Below are positions 1-7,825 of a DNA stretch of 64,000 nt, in pieces (the stretch's first letter is position 1; each line of letters starts with the position of its first letter). The stretch comes from Chitinophaga sp. GbtcB8 (GTDB lineage Bacteria > Bacteroidota > Bacteroidia > Chitinophagales > Chitinophagaceae), in NCBI RefSeq assembly GCF_019091455.1, contig NZ_JAGXJN010000007.1, positions 124,001-188,000 of the forward strand, given 5' to 3'. A program made the position numbers and the translations under genes. The notes beneath the pieces were generated by a model. It was not told the origin of the DNA and did no database searches. It worked only from the letters and a program-made list of their open reading frames with translations.

Positions 1-706
1 GGCTCACAATATCGCCGGGGTTCAGGTAACGGATCTTTACCTTTTTTTCCGCCAGTATTTCTTTGATGATGCGCATACCGGGCAGGGGTTTGCCGCCGGT
101 ATCCTCTTCTCCGTCCAGGTTAATGGTGGCCAGGGTATCCAGCCCATTAATAAAGGCTGTGCTGTTATCCAGCATAATGCGGTTAAACTCGCTGTTATCC
201 TCATCTCCCCCGGCGCCTATCTTCATATTCTCATGGCGGTCTTTAAAGGCCGTGATGGCGTTTTGCAAGGCAGCGCGCATTTTGGTGCGTTTGGTTAACA
301 GCTCCTGTGCGTGGCCGTTGGGGTCTTTAGGATTCTCTGTCCAGGCAAACCAGGCTTCTTTAATTTCCAGCTCCCGGAAAATGGCAGGGTCTTTTGCAAA
401 ACCAGCTACATGGTCATTGTGCTCATGCGTTATCACCAGCAGGTCTACAGAATGGTTTACATACTCCAGCAGCTCCTGCAGGTAAGGTTTAAATTCTGCG
501 GGAGTGCCTCTGCAGCTGCCGCAATCTATCATCATGGTAAAGCGGGTGGTTTTGCGGCTAAAGAACTTGATCACAAAACAATCACCGGTACCCAGGCAGT
601 ACATGCGGATGGAGACGCGGTCCAGCTTACCGGTAAGCGTTGCGCCGGGGCTGCGTTTGGTGCGGGCGGTTACTTTTTTAGGGACTTTTTTTATTTGGGT
701 GGTCAT
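1..706 (-). CDS. MBL-fold metallo-hydrolase, 3' end cut off
   Basis: An open frame runs from an ATG at 704-706 to the window edge, so only about the first 235 residues are visible and the stop lies outside. After a basic N-terminus (residues 1-30) comes LGTGDCFVIKF, then IDCGSC, then the metal-binding signature THEHNDHVAGF near residues 91-101. This HxHxDH motif is diagnostic of the metallo-beta-lactamase fold, here closest in style to ComEC/Rec2-type or RNase-Z-like hydrolases. The start lies only 10 bases after the stop of the metallopeptidase-like gene at 717, so the two are probably co-transcribed. Substrate unknown. Fold assignment is firm; function is not. Confidence 0.8.
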   Translation of the reverse strand, partial: MTTQIKKVPKKVTARTKRSPGATLTGKLDRVSIRMYCLGTGDCFVIKFFSRKTTRFTMMIDCGSCRGTPAEFKPYLQELLEYVNHSVDLLVITHEHNDHVAGFAKDPAIFRELEIKEAWFAWTENPKDPNGHAQELLTKRTKMRAALQNAITAFKDRHENMKIGAGGDEDNSEFNRIMLDNSTAFINGLDTLATINLDGEEDTGGKPLPGMRIIKEILAEKKVKIRYLNPGDIVS

Positions 707-716
707 GGGGTTTCAG

Positions 717-2819
717 TTAATGCTGGTGAAGAAATGCAAAAGGCTCTGTCATATGGTGGAAACCGTTGCCGAAGAACTGGAAATAATCATTAATGCAAAA
801 ATCTGCTTCGCCGTTCTGGTACATGTACTGCGCCCGGATCCTTTTCAGGTTCAGCGCAGGTATCTGTCCTGCATCCAGGCTGTGAAGGTCAACGATCGGT
901 TTGGAGATGGCATACTTCAGCTCCTGGGTATCCAGGTCAAAGATGAGGGTGCAGCCGCCGCGGAACTCAAAACCACCTTCAGGAATAGGATCCCCGCTTT
1001 CCGTGGTGTTGGCCAGTGCGCTGGCATTGGGCCTGAAGTACCCGGTTATTTCTCCATCTTTATATATTACGCCGCTGCGCTGGGTAAGGGAAAAGATCAC
1101 ATTATTGACCTGCGTGCCATTGGGGCCTACGCGTGTTACCAGCCTTAGTTTTAAGATCTGGAAAGAGGCGCCCGGGTACTGGCTGGACTGGCGCAGGCCC
1201 AGGTCGGCAAAGTTATCCACGAAGGCCAGGCCGGTGAGCCGTGCAAAGTCGGCCGATTCTGCAAACTTTTCATTCAGCCGCCGGTGCAGGCCGGGTATAT
1301 GCGGGCGGCCTTCCTCATACAAACCGGTAATGTACTCGCGTGTTTTATAATAGATCTTCCTGCGGTCGTTCACATACTTGATCTCATCCCCATAATCCCG
1401 TAAAAAGCCGTTCACTATGGCCAGCAGCTCTTTGGTGGTATCGTTCAGGCTATGATCATTTTTCTCATCATGCTTCTTCATCATAGTGCCATGCTTATCG
1501 GCCATGTAACCAATGTTCTGCAGGGGAAAACGCAGGCTTTCCACGCTCAGTGTTTTAATACCATCGGGGTAAATGCCCCGGCGGCGGAAGGCATCAATAA
1601 AAGCCAGGCGGTAGTCGCGGTTATCATCGGCCACAATATCCATATCTGCTGTGATGATGGCGCGCAGGTAATCGCCAAACGTGATATCAATGGGCGGGCA
1701 ATAGTCAATAGCGCGTATGCACATGGTGAGCACATGGCCGGCTGCTTTGGCGGCTTCATTGGCCAGTCGGTCCACCAGGTCCGGTGGAATATCGCCCTGG
1801 CGCAGGATGCCGGTACCATTGGAGGCAATGCGCAGCAGGTCGGCAATACGGCTTTTGTAAATGCTCAGGAAAGCTTCAAACACGGCGGCTACCAGTATGC
1901 TGCCGCGTGCGTGGGGCTCCATTTCTGTGCGGTAGTCTTCCGGGTTAGGCTCTTTAGGCCTCCATTGTTTGGTTTCCTCATCTACCTCGCCAATGGCATC
2001 GCGCAGGCTGCCATAATCGCCTACGGCAGTACCAAATTCCTGGGCCAGCTGGCCTAAGAGGTTCTGTGCGCCCAGGTCGCCCCGGGTTTTACAGATCTGA
2101 TGTTTCAGCACATCCGGGAAGCTAAAGTGCTGGAACAGGGCTACAATATCTGCAAAGGCTTCATGAAAGGCCAGCACATCGGGGTTGGTAGCCTCGTTAT
2201 AAAAATTATGCACCCCATCCAGGATGGCGTGGGTAATTTCGTGCGCAATAATATCATGGCTCAGGGCTGTAAATACAACAGAGTTGGGCATGTGCAGCGT
2301 TTCATCTGCCGGGGTGGATGCAAAGTAACCGAACAGCAGCGATTTTTTTACCGGGCTGTAATAGGCATTGGCCTCGCGCATGGCATGGGGGTAAATGCGC
2401 AGGCGCTGTACATATTCATCCTCTACGGCTACATTCAGGCCGCGGCGCGATTCCCAGAGGACCTTGCGGCCCAGCGCCCTTTCAAAGTTTTTGATGGTGG
2501 TCATGGCTACTGCATATACCATTTGCTGGTGGAACTGCGGATCGCTTTCGCTGGGATCCAGGCCGTCCTGCGCCAGTATGTAATCATCATCCAGGTCTAC
2601 GGCGCGGTAGAACTTACCTACGGTGGGGTCAAAGTCTATCACTTCCACGTATTCACCTACAGGACCGGGTTCCAGGGTTTCCCAGGCCACTTTGTATACG
2701 ATATTATTAATGGCTACGGTATCTAATTTTAATGATAAGCTGGGATCAAAAGCATAACCGCGTAGTTTGCGGAACGGTGGTTTTTTCCCGATGTAGCTCT
2801 TGGGATTAATGGGGGACAT
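717..2819 (-). CDS. Putative zinc metallopeptidase (HEITH motif), 700 aa
   Basis: The 700-residue protein carries HEITH at residues 193-197, followed by FHEAFADIVAL with Glu220. This spacing resembles gluzincin (M4-like) peptidases, where a downstream Glu is the third zinc ligand. No clear signal peptide is seen, which argues for a cytoplasmic or non-classically exported protein. The C-terminal 250 residues are rich in beta-strand-like sequence and unrecognised. It is transcribed just before the MBL-fold gene (10-base gap), and such pairing of a protease-like and an MBL-like protein suggests one pathway. The HExxH assignment comes from the sequence; peptidase activity is inferred. Confidence 0.6.
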   Translation of the reverse strand: MSPINPKSYIGKKPPFRKLRGYAFDPSLSLKLDTVAINNIVYKVAWETLEPGPVGEYVEVIDFDPTVGKFYRAVDLDDDYILAQDGLDPSESDPQFHQQMVYAVAMTTIKNFERALGRKVLWESRRGLNVAVEDEYVQRLRIYPHAMREANAYYSPVKKSLLFGYFASTPADETLHMPNSVVFTALSHDIIAHEITHAILDGVHNFYNEATNPDVLAFHEAFADIVALFQHFSFPDVLKHQICKTRGDLGAQNLLGQLAQEFGTAVGDYGSLRDAIGEVDEETKQWRPKEPNPEDYRTEMEPHARGSILVAAVFEAFLSIYKSRIADLLRIASNGTGILRQGDIPPDLVDRLANEAAKAAGHVLTMCIRAIDYCPPIDITFGDYLRAIITADMDIVADDNRDYRLAFIDAFRRRGIYPDGIKTLSVESLRFPLQNIGYMADKHGTMMKKHDEKNDHSLNDTTKELLAIVNGFLRDYGDEIKYVNDRRKIYYKTREYITGLYEEGRPHIPGLHRRLNEKFAESADFARLTGLAFVDNFADLGLRQSSQYPGASFQILKLRLVTRVGPNGTQVNNVIFSLTQRSGVIYKDGEITGYFRPNASALANTTESGDPIPEGGFEFRGGCTLIFDLDTQELKYAISKPIVDLHSLDAGQIPALNLKRIRAQYMYQNGEADFCINDYFQFFGNGFHHMTEPFAFLHQH

Positions 2820-3064
2820 ATGTTCACTGTTTTAGTGAAAGTTATTTGGGGTACCTTAAATATTTCCGTGCTGATGTTTGGGGTAGTGGTGTCTTATCCG
2901 CTCAAAGGAACAGTTATCTGTTGCAAGGTGAGGTTTTTTTTTGAAATAATAAAGCGTAAAAATACCTGATTAGCAGGAGGCTGTGTCCGTTTATTCATCG
3001 GTGCTTTTGCCCTGCTCAACGGTACATCCCCTATTTCGTACATTTACTATTCGTTCCTTTATAT

Positions 3065-4198
3065 ATGTTCCGTAGCAATGTGTCCATCATTATTACCCAT
3101 ATAACAGGCTGGCTCATTTTCCTGAGCCTGCCTTTACTTTTTATAAACGGGCAGCCCCATTCGGATGCCAACTGGTGGGAGCTGCTGCTTTCCCGCCCCT
3201 ACTGGCTGTTTGTGCTGGTGTACATGATGCTGTTCTACTGTAACACTACCTACCTGATACCGCAGCTGTTCTTTCAGAAAAAGTGGCTGGCCTATTTTGG
3301 TATTTTGCTGGCGGCGCTGGTGCTGGTGTATTACCTGCAGCCTTTTGACCGGCTGCTGGGGCATGGGGCGCAGCATGGTTTTAACCAGGGAGCTTTGAAG
3401 CCGCCGCCGGGAGGGCCATATGGTATGCCGCCGCCGGGTGGCAATGGGTTTCCACCACCAGGGGACGGCGGGGGGCCAGGCGGCAGAGGGCCGGGAGGCA
3501 ATGGCGGGCATACGGATATGGTAAGCATATTCCTGTTCCTGGTAGTGGTAACGCTGGCCATTGCCGTGGAGCTTACCAAACGCTGGCGGCTTACAGAGCA
3601 ACGCGCCATGCGCGCGGAGGCCGACCGTGCGCATGCAGAACTCTCTTTCCTGAAAGCGCAGATCATCCCGCACTTTTTGTTCAATACCCTTAACAACATT
3701 TATACGCTGGCCCTTACCGGCAATGAACATACGGCCAACAGCATCATGAAGCTGTCTAACATTATGCGGTATGTGACGGATGATGCTGCGGAGAATTTTG
3801 TATCACTGGAAAGCGAGGTGGATTGCATACGTGATTATATTGACCTGCAACGCCTGCGCCTGGGTAAAAAAACAAAGCTGGATTTTTCTGTGAGCGGCGA
3901 CCTTTCCCGCAAAGAAATTGCACCGTTAATACTAATGACGTTCATTGAGAACGTGTTCAAATACGGGTTAAGCAATCATGCGGAATCTACGCTGATTATA
4001 AGGATATTTGCAGAAGTACGTACCATTACTTTTTTTAGCCAGAATCCTTTATTCAGCGACCGGCCGGCACAGGAGCGCACCGGCATCGGAATTATAAACA
4101 CCAGGCAACGTTTAGACCATTTATACCGTAATAAGTATTTACTGAATATTACAGACAGTGACGGCCTATATACAGTTGAGCTAACATTACAGGTTTAA
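3065..4198 (+). CDS. LytS/YehU-family sensor histidine kinase
   Basis: Membrane sensor kinase of the His_kinase (PF06580) type. Hydrophobic segments lie around residues 8-28, 45-65, 73-92 and 152-169. The phosphoacceptor region reads IPHFLFNTLNNIY with His203, followed by an N-box (FIENVFKYG, Asn296) and a short G-box (RTGIGI, 338-343). Between membrane segments three and four sits a very Pro/Gly-rich stretch (residues 112-148), which is unusual. The partner LytTR response regulator follows about 100 bases downstream, so the pair forms a two-component system; the signal is unknown. The start is the ATG giving a hydrophobic N-terminus. Confidence 0.88.
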   Translation: MFRSNVSIIITHITGWLIFLSLPLLFINGQPHSDANWWELLLSRPYWLFVLVYMMLFYCNTTYLIPQLFFQKKWLAYFGILLAALVLVYYLQPFDRLLGHGAQHGFNQGALKPPPGGPYGMPPPGGNGFPPPGDGGGPGGRGPGGNGGHTDMVSIFLFLVVVTLAIAVELTKRWRLTEQRAMRAEADRAHAELSFLKAQIIPHFLFNTLNNIYTLALTGNEHTANSIMKLSNIMRYVTDDAAENFVSLESEVDCIRDYIDLQRLRLGKKTKLDFSVSGDLSRKEIAPLILMTFIENVFKYGLSNHAESTLIIRIFAEVRTITFFSQNPLFSDRPAQERTGIGIINTRQRLDHLYRNKYLLNITDSDGLYTVELTLQV

Positions 4199-4217
4199 TG
4201 GGGGACTATCTATACTT

Positions 4218-4284
4218 AATAAGTATAACTGAATATTACAGACAGTGACCGCCTGTATACCGTGAGCTAACATTACAGGTTTTA
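4218..4284 (+). pseudogene. Decayed duplicate of the kinase gene 3' end
   Basis: About 65 bases here repeat the last codons of the preceding kinase gene (4130-4197) with several substitutions and one deleted base that shifts the frame. The shared core includes CTGAATATTACAGACAGTGA and GAGCTAACATTACAGGTTT. The second copy cannot encode the same peptide in one frame. It lies between the kinase stop and the start of the response regulator. The likely origin is a local duplication or recombination with a paralogous kinase tail, leaving a scar. What is seen is the repeat; the mechanism is inferred. Confidence 0.75.
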
Positions 4285-4300
4285 TGAAAAAACAAGCTTT

Positions 4301-4999
4301 ATGCAAATGAGATGTATTGCTATAGATGATGAACCGCTTTCCCTGGCGCTGATACAACAATATGTCTCTAAATTCCCCGCTCTGCGGCTGGTACAAACGT
4401 TTGACGACGCAATCTCCGCTGCGGAATTTCTCCGTAACAATCCTGTGGACCTGCTTTTTGTGGATATTAACATGCCGGACATTAACGGTATAGACCTGGT
4501 GCGTTCCCTGGCAGAAAAACCGGTGGTGATCTTTATTACCGCGCACCGCAAATTTGCCGTGGAAGGGTTTGAGCTGGAGGCGCTGGATTACCTGTTAAAG
4601 CCTATTGACTTTGACCGTTTCTCCCGCGCAGTGCAAAGGGCGCTGGACTATCACCAATACCGTAAACAGGGCCTGCCTGCACAGGAGGAAAGCATTTTTG
4701 TAAGGGCAGAGTACAAGCTGATCAAAATAACCTTACTTGAGATCCTGTACATTGAAGGGTTGCAGGATTATATTAAGATACACCTTACCCAGGGCAAACC
4801 AATAATGACGCTGATGACGCTGAAAGCCATGCAGGAAAAGCTGCCTGCCGACCGGTTCCGGCGTATACACCGCAGCTATATAGTGCCGGTAAATAAGATC
4901 ACTGCTATTGTGAATAAAAAAGTGCGTATAGGTACCGGCCCGGAGCTGCCGATCGGGGATAGTTATGCCAGCTTTATAGAAGAATGGACCAGACAATGA
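4301..4999 (+). CDS. LytTR-family response regulator
   Basis: The 232-residue regulator has a CheY-like receiver domain at residues 4-118, with the acidic pair Asp9/Asp10, phosphoacceptor Asp55 (LLFVDINMPD) and Lys100 (LDYLLKP). A LytTR DNA-binding domain follows at about 135-230, with IFVRAEYKLIKI, DYIKIHL and the RIHRSYIVPVNKI signature. It acts with the upstream LytS-type kinase. A second in-frame ATG at 4307 is an equally possible start. No target gene can be read directly from the sequence. Confidence 0.92.
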   Translation: MQMRCIAIDDEPLSLALIQQYVSKFPALRLVQTFDDAISAAEFLRNNPVDLLFVDINMPDINGIDLVRSLAEKPVVIFITAHRKFAVEGFELEALDYLLKPIDFDRFSRAVQRALDYHQYRKQGLPAQEESIFVRAEYKLIKITLLEILYIEGLQDYIKIHLTQGKPIMTLMTLKAMQEKLPADRFRRIHRSYIVPVNKITAIVNKKVRIGTGPELPIGDSYASFIEEWTRQ

Positions 5000-5029
5000 T
5001 AATTAATGGGGACAGTGAACAATGAGAGG

Positions 5030-5146
5030 AAAGAATGTAAAATGACAAATGTAAAATCTTAAATGTAAAAGGGCAATGCAGGGGATGTTGAGTGCTGCCG
5101 CCAACTTTTACATTTTACATTTAGCATTTTAGATTTTACATTCTTT
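5030..5146. repeat. AT-rich palindromic intergenic repeat, copy 1
   Basis: The element begins AAAGAATGTAAAAT and ends ATTTTACATTCTTT, with several internal TTTTACATT/AATGTAAAA words, and folds into a long imperfect hairpin around a GC-richer centre. It fills the gap between two convergent genes and may act as a two-way terminator. Related elements occur at 27830-27940 and 31876-31983. Confidence 0.75.
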
Positions 5147-5155
5147 CATCCTTGC

Positions 5156-5608
5156 CTAATAAACATGTATAAATGAGAAGGAGGAGATGATGAACTCCCC
5201 GCTCCCTTTGGCCACCAGGTACAGGTCGTGCGTACCATAGTGTTTTCCTACACTGGCCGGTACCTTCAGGGCATACGTCGTATCTCCTGTATACGGTATT
5301 TTAAGTGTGCCTATCACTTTTCCCTTAGGTTTATCTATACGGAACTCCAGCGTGGGTTCGCTTTTCTTGTCATTGGTCACTTCTACGCGGAAACCTATCT
5401 CGCCCATGCCCAGGTATACCTGTCCAAAGCCCAGGTAACTGCCGCGCTGCATCTTAAATTCTGTTTCATGTTTGGTCTTGGTAACGGGAGGTGCGGAGGG
5501 GGCGGTTGCCGGCTGAGTTGGAGGTGTAGCAGTCTGACCCTGTACCAGCATTGGTATCAGGAAGACAATTATACATTGCAACAACATCAGCATCAACCTC
5601 ATAGGCAT
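5156..5608 (-). CDS. Small secreted protein with CBM6-like beta-sandwich
   Basis: The 150-residue protein has a hydrophobic N-terminal segment (about residues 3-24, ending VQGQ) typical of a signal peptide, then a Pro/Ala/Thr-rich linker to about residue 43. The remaining 105 residues look like a family 6-type carbohydrate-binding fold: LEFRIDKPKG, IGTLKIPYTGDT, and a closing HDLYLVAKGSGEF followed by an aromatic ISSFSFIHVY end. No catalytic domain is attached. It could bind glycan at the cell surface or in the periplasm. The fold call rests on motif resemblance only, so ligand and role are uncertain. Confidence 0.55.
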   Translation of the reverse strand: MPMRLMLMLLQCIIVFLIPMLVQGQTATPPTQPATAPSAPPVTKTKHETEFKMQRGSYLGFGQVYLGMGEIGFRVEVTNDKKSEPTLEFRIDKPKGKVIGTLKIPYTGDTTYALKVPASVGKHYGTHDLYLVAKGSGEFIISSFSFIHVY

Positions 5609-5744
5609 AGGATAGGCTTCACATCGCTCACTATTTGGCTGCCAGGCAGGTACATCCTACAAGCATCCGACAGGCAAAATAATAATATTTTTTATAATAT
5701 TTAACACGGAGCGAAAAATAAAGCCTATCCTAACACTTTTTTCA

Positions 5745-7709
5745 TCAGGGTCTAAGGAGGTTTACGGTGCCTTTCCGAACGGTTTCTTTGCCATCGGCCA
5801 GCTTTAACCGTATCGCATATACGTACACACCCATGGGCTGGCGCTTACCGTTGGAGGTACCGTCCCAGCCCCTGGAAAGCTCACTGGTGGCGAAGATCAG
5901 CTCTCCCCACTGGTTAAAGATCTTCATTTCCTGCCCGGTAATAATGTTGCCCTGCGCCCGGAAAACATCATTATGTCCATCGTTATTAGGTGTGAATGCA
6001 TTGGGGATAAAAATATCCTGGTTCAGCAGCTTGGCGGTGGTATTTCCCGGTGCGCTGTTCTGGCAAATTTCCCCTCCCAAGGCAATAACGTTAATGGTAA
6101 CCCCTTCTGCCAAGGATACGCCCGTTACCTGGTGCGTGGTGCCCGCAAGGCCGGAAGCAGGTGCTACATAAGCGGTTCCATTTACCGATACCTGGTAACC
6201 GGTGGCGCCGGCAACAGGCTGCCATACAAAAATTACGCTGTTTGGCGTGATCTGCGTTGCGGTTACCACGGGAACAGCCACCTGTGTAAGCCGGCTTACG
6301 GCTACGGATATACGCGGGCTGATGCAGCTGCCGTTTGCTGCCTCCACATAATATGTGGCATCCGTAGCAGCGCCGGGGGCCGTAAAAGTGTTGCCCGTGC
6401 CGGCCACAGTGCCGCCGGTAGCGGTGGTATACCAGTGGTAGGTATAGGGGACGGTAGCGTTTTGTACCGCTAAAATGGCGGTGCTGTCTGCACAGGCGGT
6501 AACAGCCCCTGCTTGCGGGGCTGCCGGAACAGGCGTTACCGTTACCTTAACGGTATCGGCTATAGTACAACCCAGGGTATCTACCGCGCTTACAATGTAG
6601 CTGGTAGTAACACCGGGCGATACGGTTACCGTATTGGCATTGCCACTACCCGGCTGCCAGCTGTAATTGCTTACCGGGCCGGTGGCGCTGGCGGTAAGTG
6701 TGGCGCTGCCGCCTGCGCACAGGGAATCCTTACTGGCCGTGGCGGTAAGCACTGCGGCTGTTTTCTTAGGCACCGTGCCCCGGTAGGTAGTAGCGCAGCC
6801 ATAAACATCCAGGATGGTGCAGGAATAATTACCCGGTGCCAGGCCGGTGGCGGTATCTTTTACCTGTACCGGTGAGGAGGTCCATGCGTAGGATAAAGGC
6901 GGTGTGCCGCCCGTTACGCTCAGGGCAATGCTGCCGTTGGCATTGTTGCAGATGGCGGGCGTAATATCTGCGGTTATGCTTACCGGTACATAACTTACGC
7001 CGGCAACAGCCAGTATCACTGCGCGGGAGCTGGTATCGCCCCCGGATATATAATTCAGGCGGATGGAGTCCAGCAGCTTGGGCTGGTTCTTGCAGGCCAT
7101 GGGTACATCAAACCGGTAAAAGCGGGGATTGTTGCCGCTCATACCATCTACCAGGTAAGGCGGGGCAGCTTTACGGGCTATACGCCCTACCCCGCTGACG
7201 ATGGCATTAGCGCCATTAAACCAGTCGTCTACATGCACATTTCCGGCATCTGACCAGGTGCCGTCTGTAAAGTGCAGGGTAGCCCCAACCACGCTGCTGC
7301 CTTCTGTAGAGAACAGCAGCAGGCTTAATTTGCTGAAAGCCGCCGGGGTGGTTAATGCCAACGTGCCGGATGCCGTGGTATTGGGCACATGCCCTGCATC
7401 GGAAAGGTAAAGCCCATTCGGCGCATCATAAGGCGCCAGCTGGTAACTGCGGTTCCCGTTGGTAAGGAGGCCGTTATCCGGTATACCGCCGGAAATGCTG
7501 TTGGCGGTGGCAAAATTCACGGAATATAAAAGGTAAAAGCTGAGGTCCAGCGGGGTGGTGGTTACTGCCAGGCTGCTGGTGCCCGATTCCGCTACTATAT
7601 CATTATTAAAGCCGGTAACGGCAACCGGGGTATAGGTTTGCGCTGCCAGCTGCTGTACGCCCGTGCATAACAGCAACAGGAGCAGAAGTTTGAGTACGTG
7701 TTGTTTCAT
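5745..7709 (-). CDS. T9SS type B sorting-domain surface protein (paralog 1)
   Basis: The secreted protein of about 654 residues starts at the ATG at 7709, giving a signal peptide (LLLLLLLCTGVQQLAAQ). A TTG codon at 7730 is a less likely start. An unnamed N-terminal domain of about 220 residues is followed by SprB/Ig-like repeats (residues about 240-400), a fibronectin-like segment, and a C-terminal type B sorting domain with IPNAFTPNNDGHND and MKIFNQWGELIF. The last domain directs export through T9SS and attachment at the cell surface. The N-terminal domain is closely matched by the next gene upstream, so the two are tandem paralogs. The likely role is adhesion or surface structure. Confidence 0.82.
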   Translation of the reverse strand: MKQHVLKLLLLLLLCTGVQQLAAQTYTPVAVTGFNNDIVAESGTSSLAVTTTPLDLSFYLLYSVNFATANSISGGIPDNGLLTNGNRSYQLAPYDAPNGLYLSDAGHVPNTTASGTLALTTPAAFSKLSLLLFSTEGSSVVGATLHFTDGTWSDAGNVHVDDWFNGANAIVSGVGRIARKAAPPYLVDGMSGNNPRFYRFDVPMACKNQPKLLDSIRLNYISGGDTSSRAVILAVAGVSYVPVSITADITPAICNNANGSIALSVTGGTPPLSYAWTSSPVQVKDTATGLAPGNYSCTILDVYGCATTYRGTVPKKTAAVLTATASKDSLCAGGSATLTASATGPVSNYSWQPGSGNANTVTVSPGVTTSYIVSAVDTLGCTIADTVKVTVTPVPAAPQAGAVTACADSTAILAVQNATVPYTYHWYTTATGGTVAGTGNTFTAPGAATDATYYVEAANGSCISPRISVAVSRLTQVAVPVVTATQITPNSVIFVWQPVAGATGYQVSVNGTAYVAPASGLAGTTHQVTGVSLAEGVTINVIALGGEICQNSAPGNTTAKLLNQDIFIPNAFTPNNDGHNDVFRAQGNIITGQEMKIFNQWGELIFATSELSRGWDGTSNGKRQPMGVYVYAIRLKLADGKETVRKGTVNLLRP

Positions 7710-7825
7710 CTGTTCGTTTTTAATTTTCAAGGGTCAGATGGAACCTCGCCTGTACATGTCCCGTGTGAGAAATGTTTACCGTGCTCGGTTTCATTTTTAT
7801 TCTGGTTGATGTGATATGACGTGAA

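Noticed and set aside
5609..5731. Perfect 11-base inverted repeat (AGGATAGGCTT/AAGCCTATCCT) about 100 bases apart upstream of the CBM6-like gene, as for a small MITE.
   Set aside because: An 11-base match at this spacing is expected about once by chance in a window this size, no target duplication is visible, and no second copy was seen.
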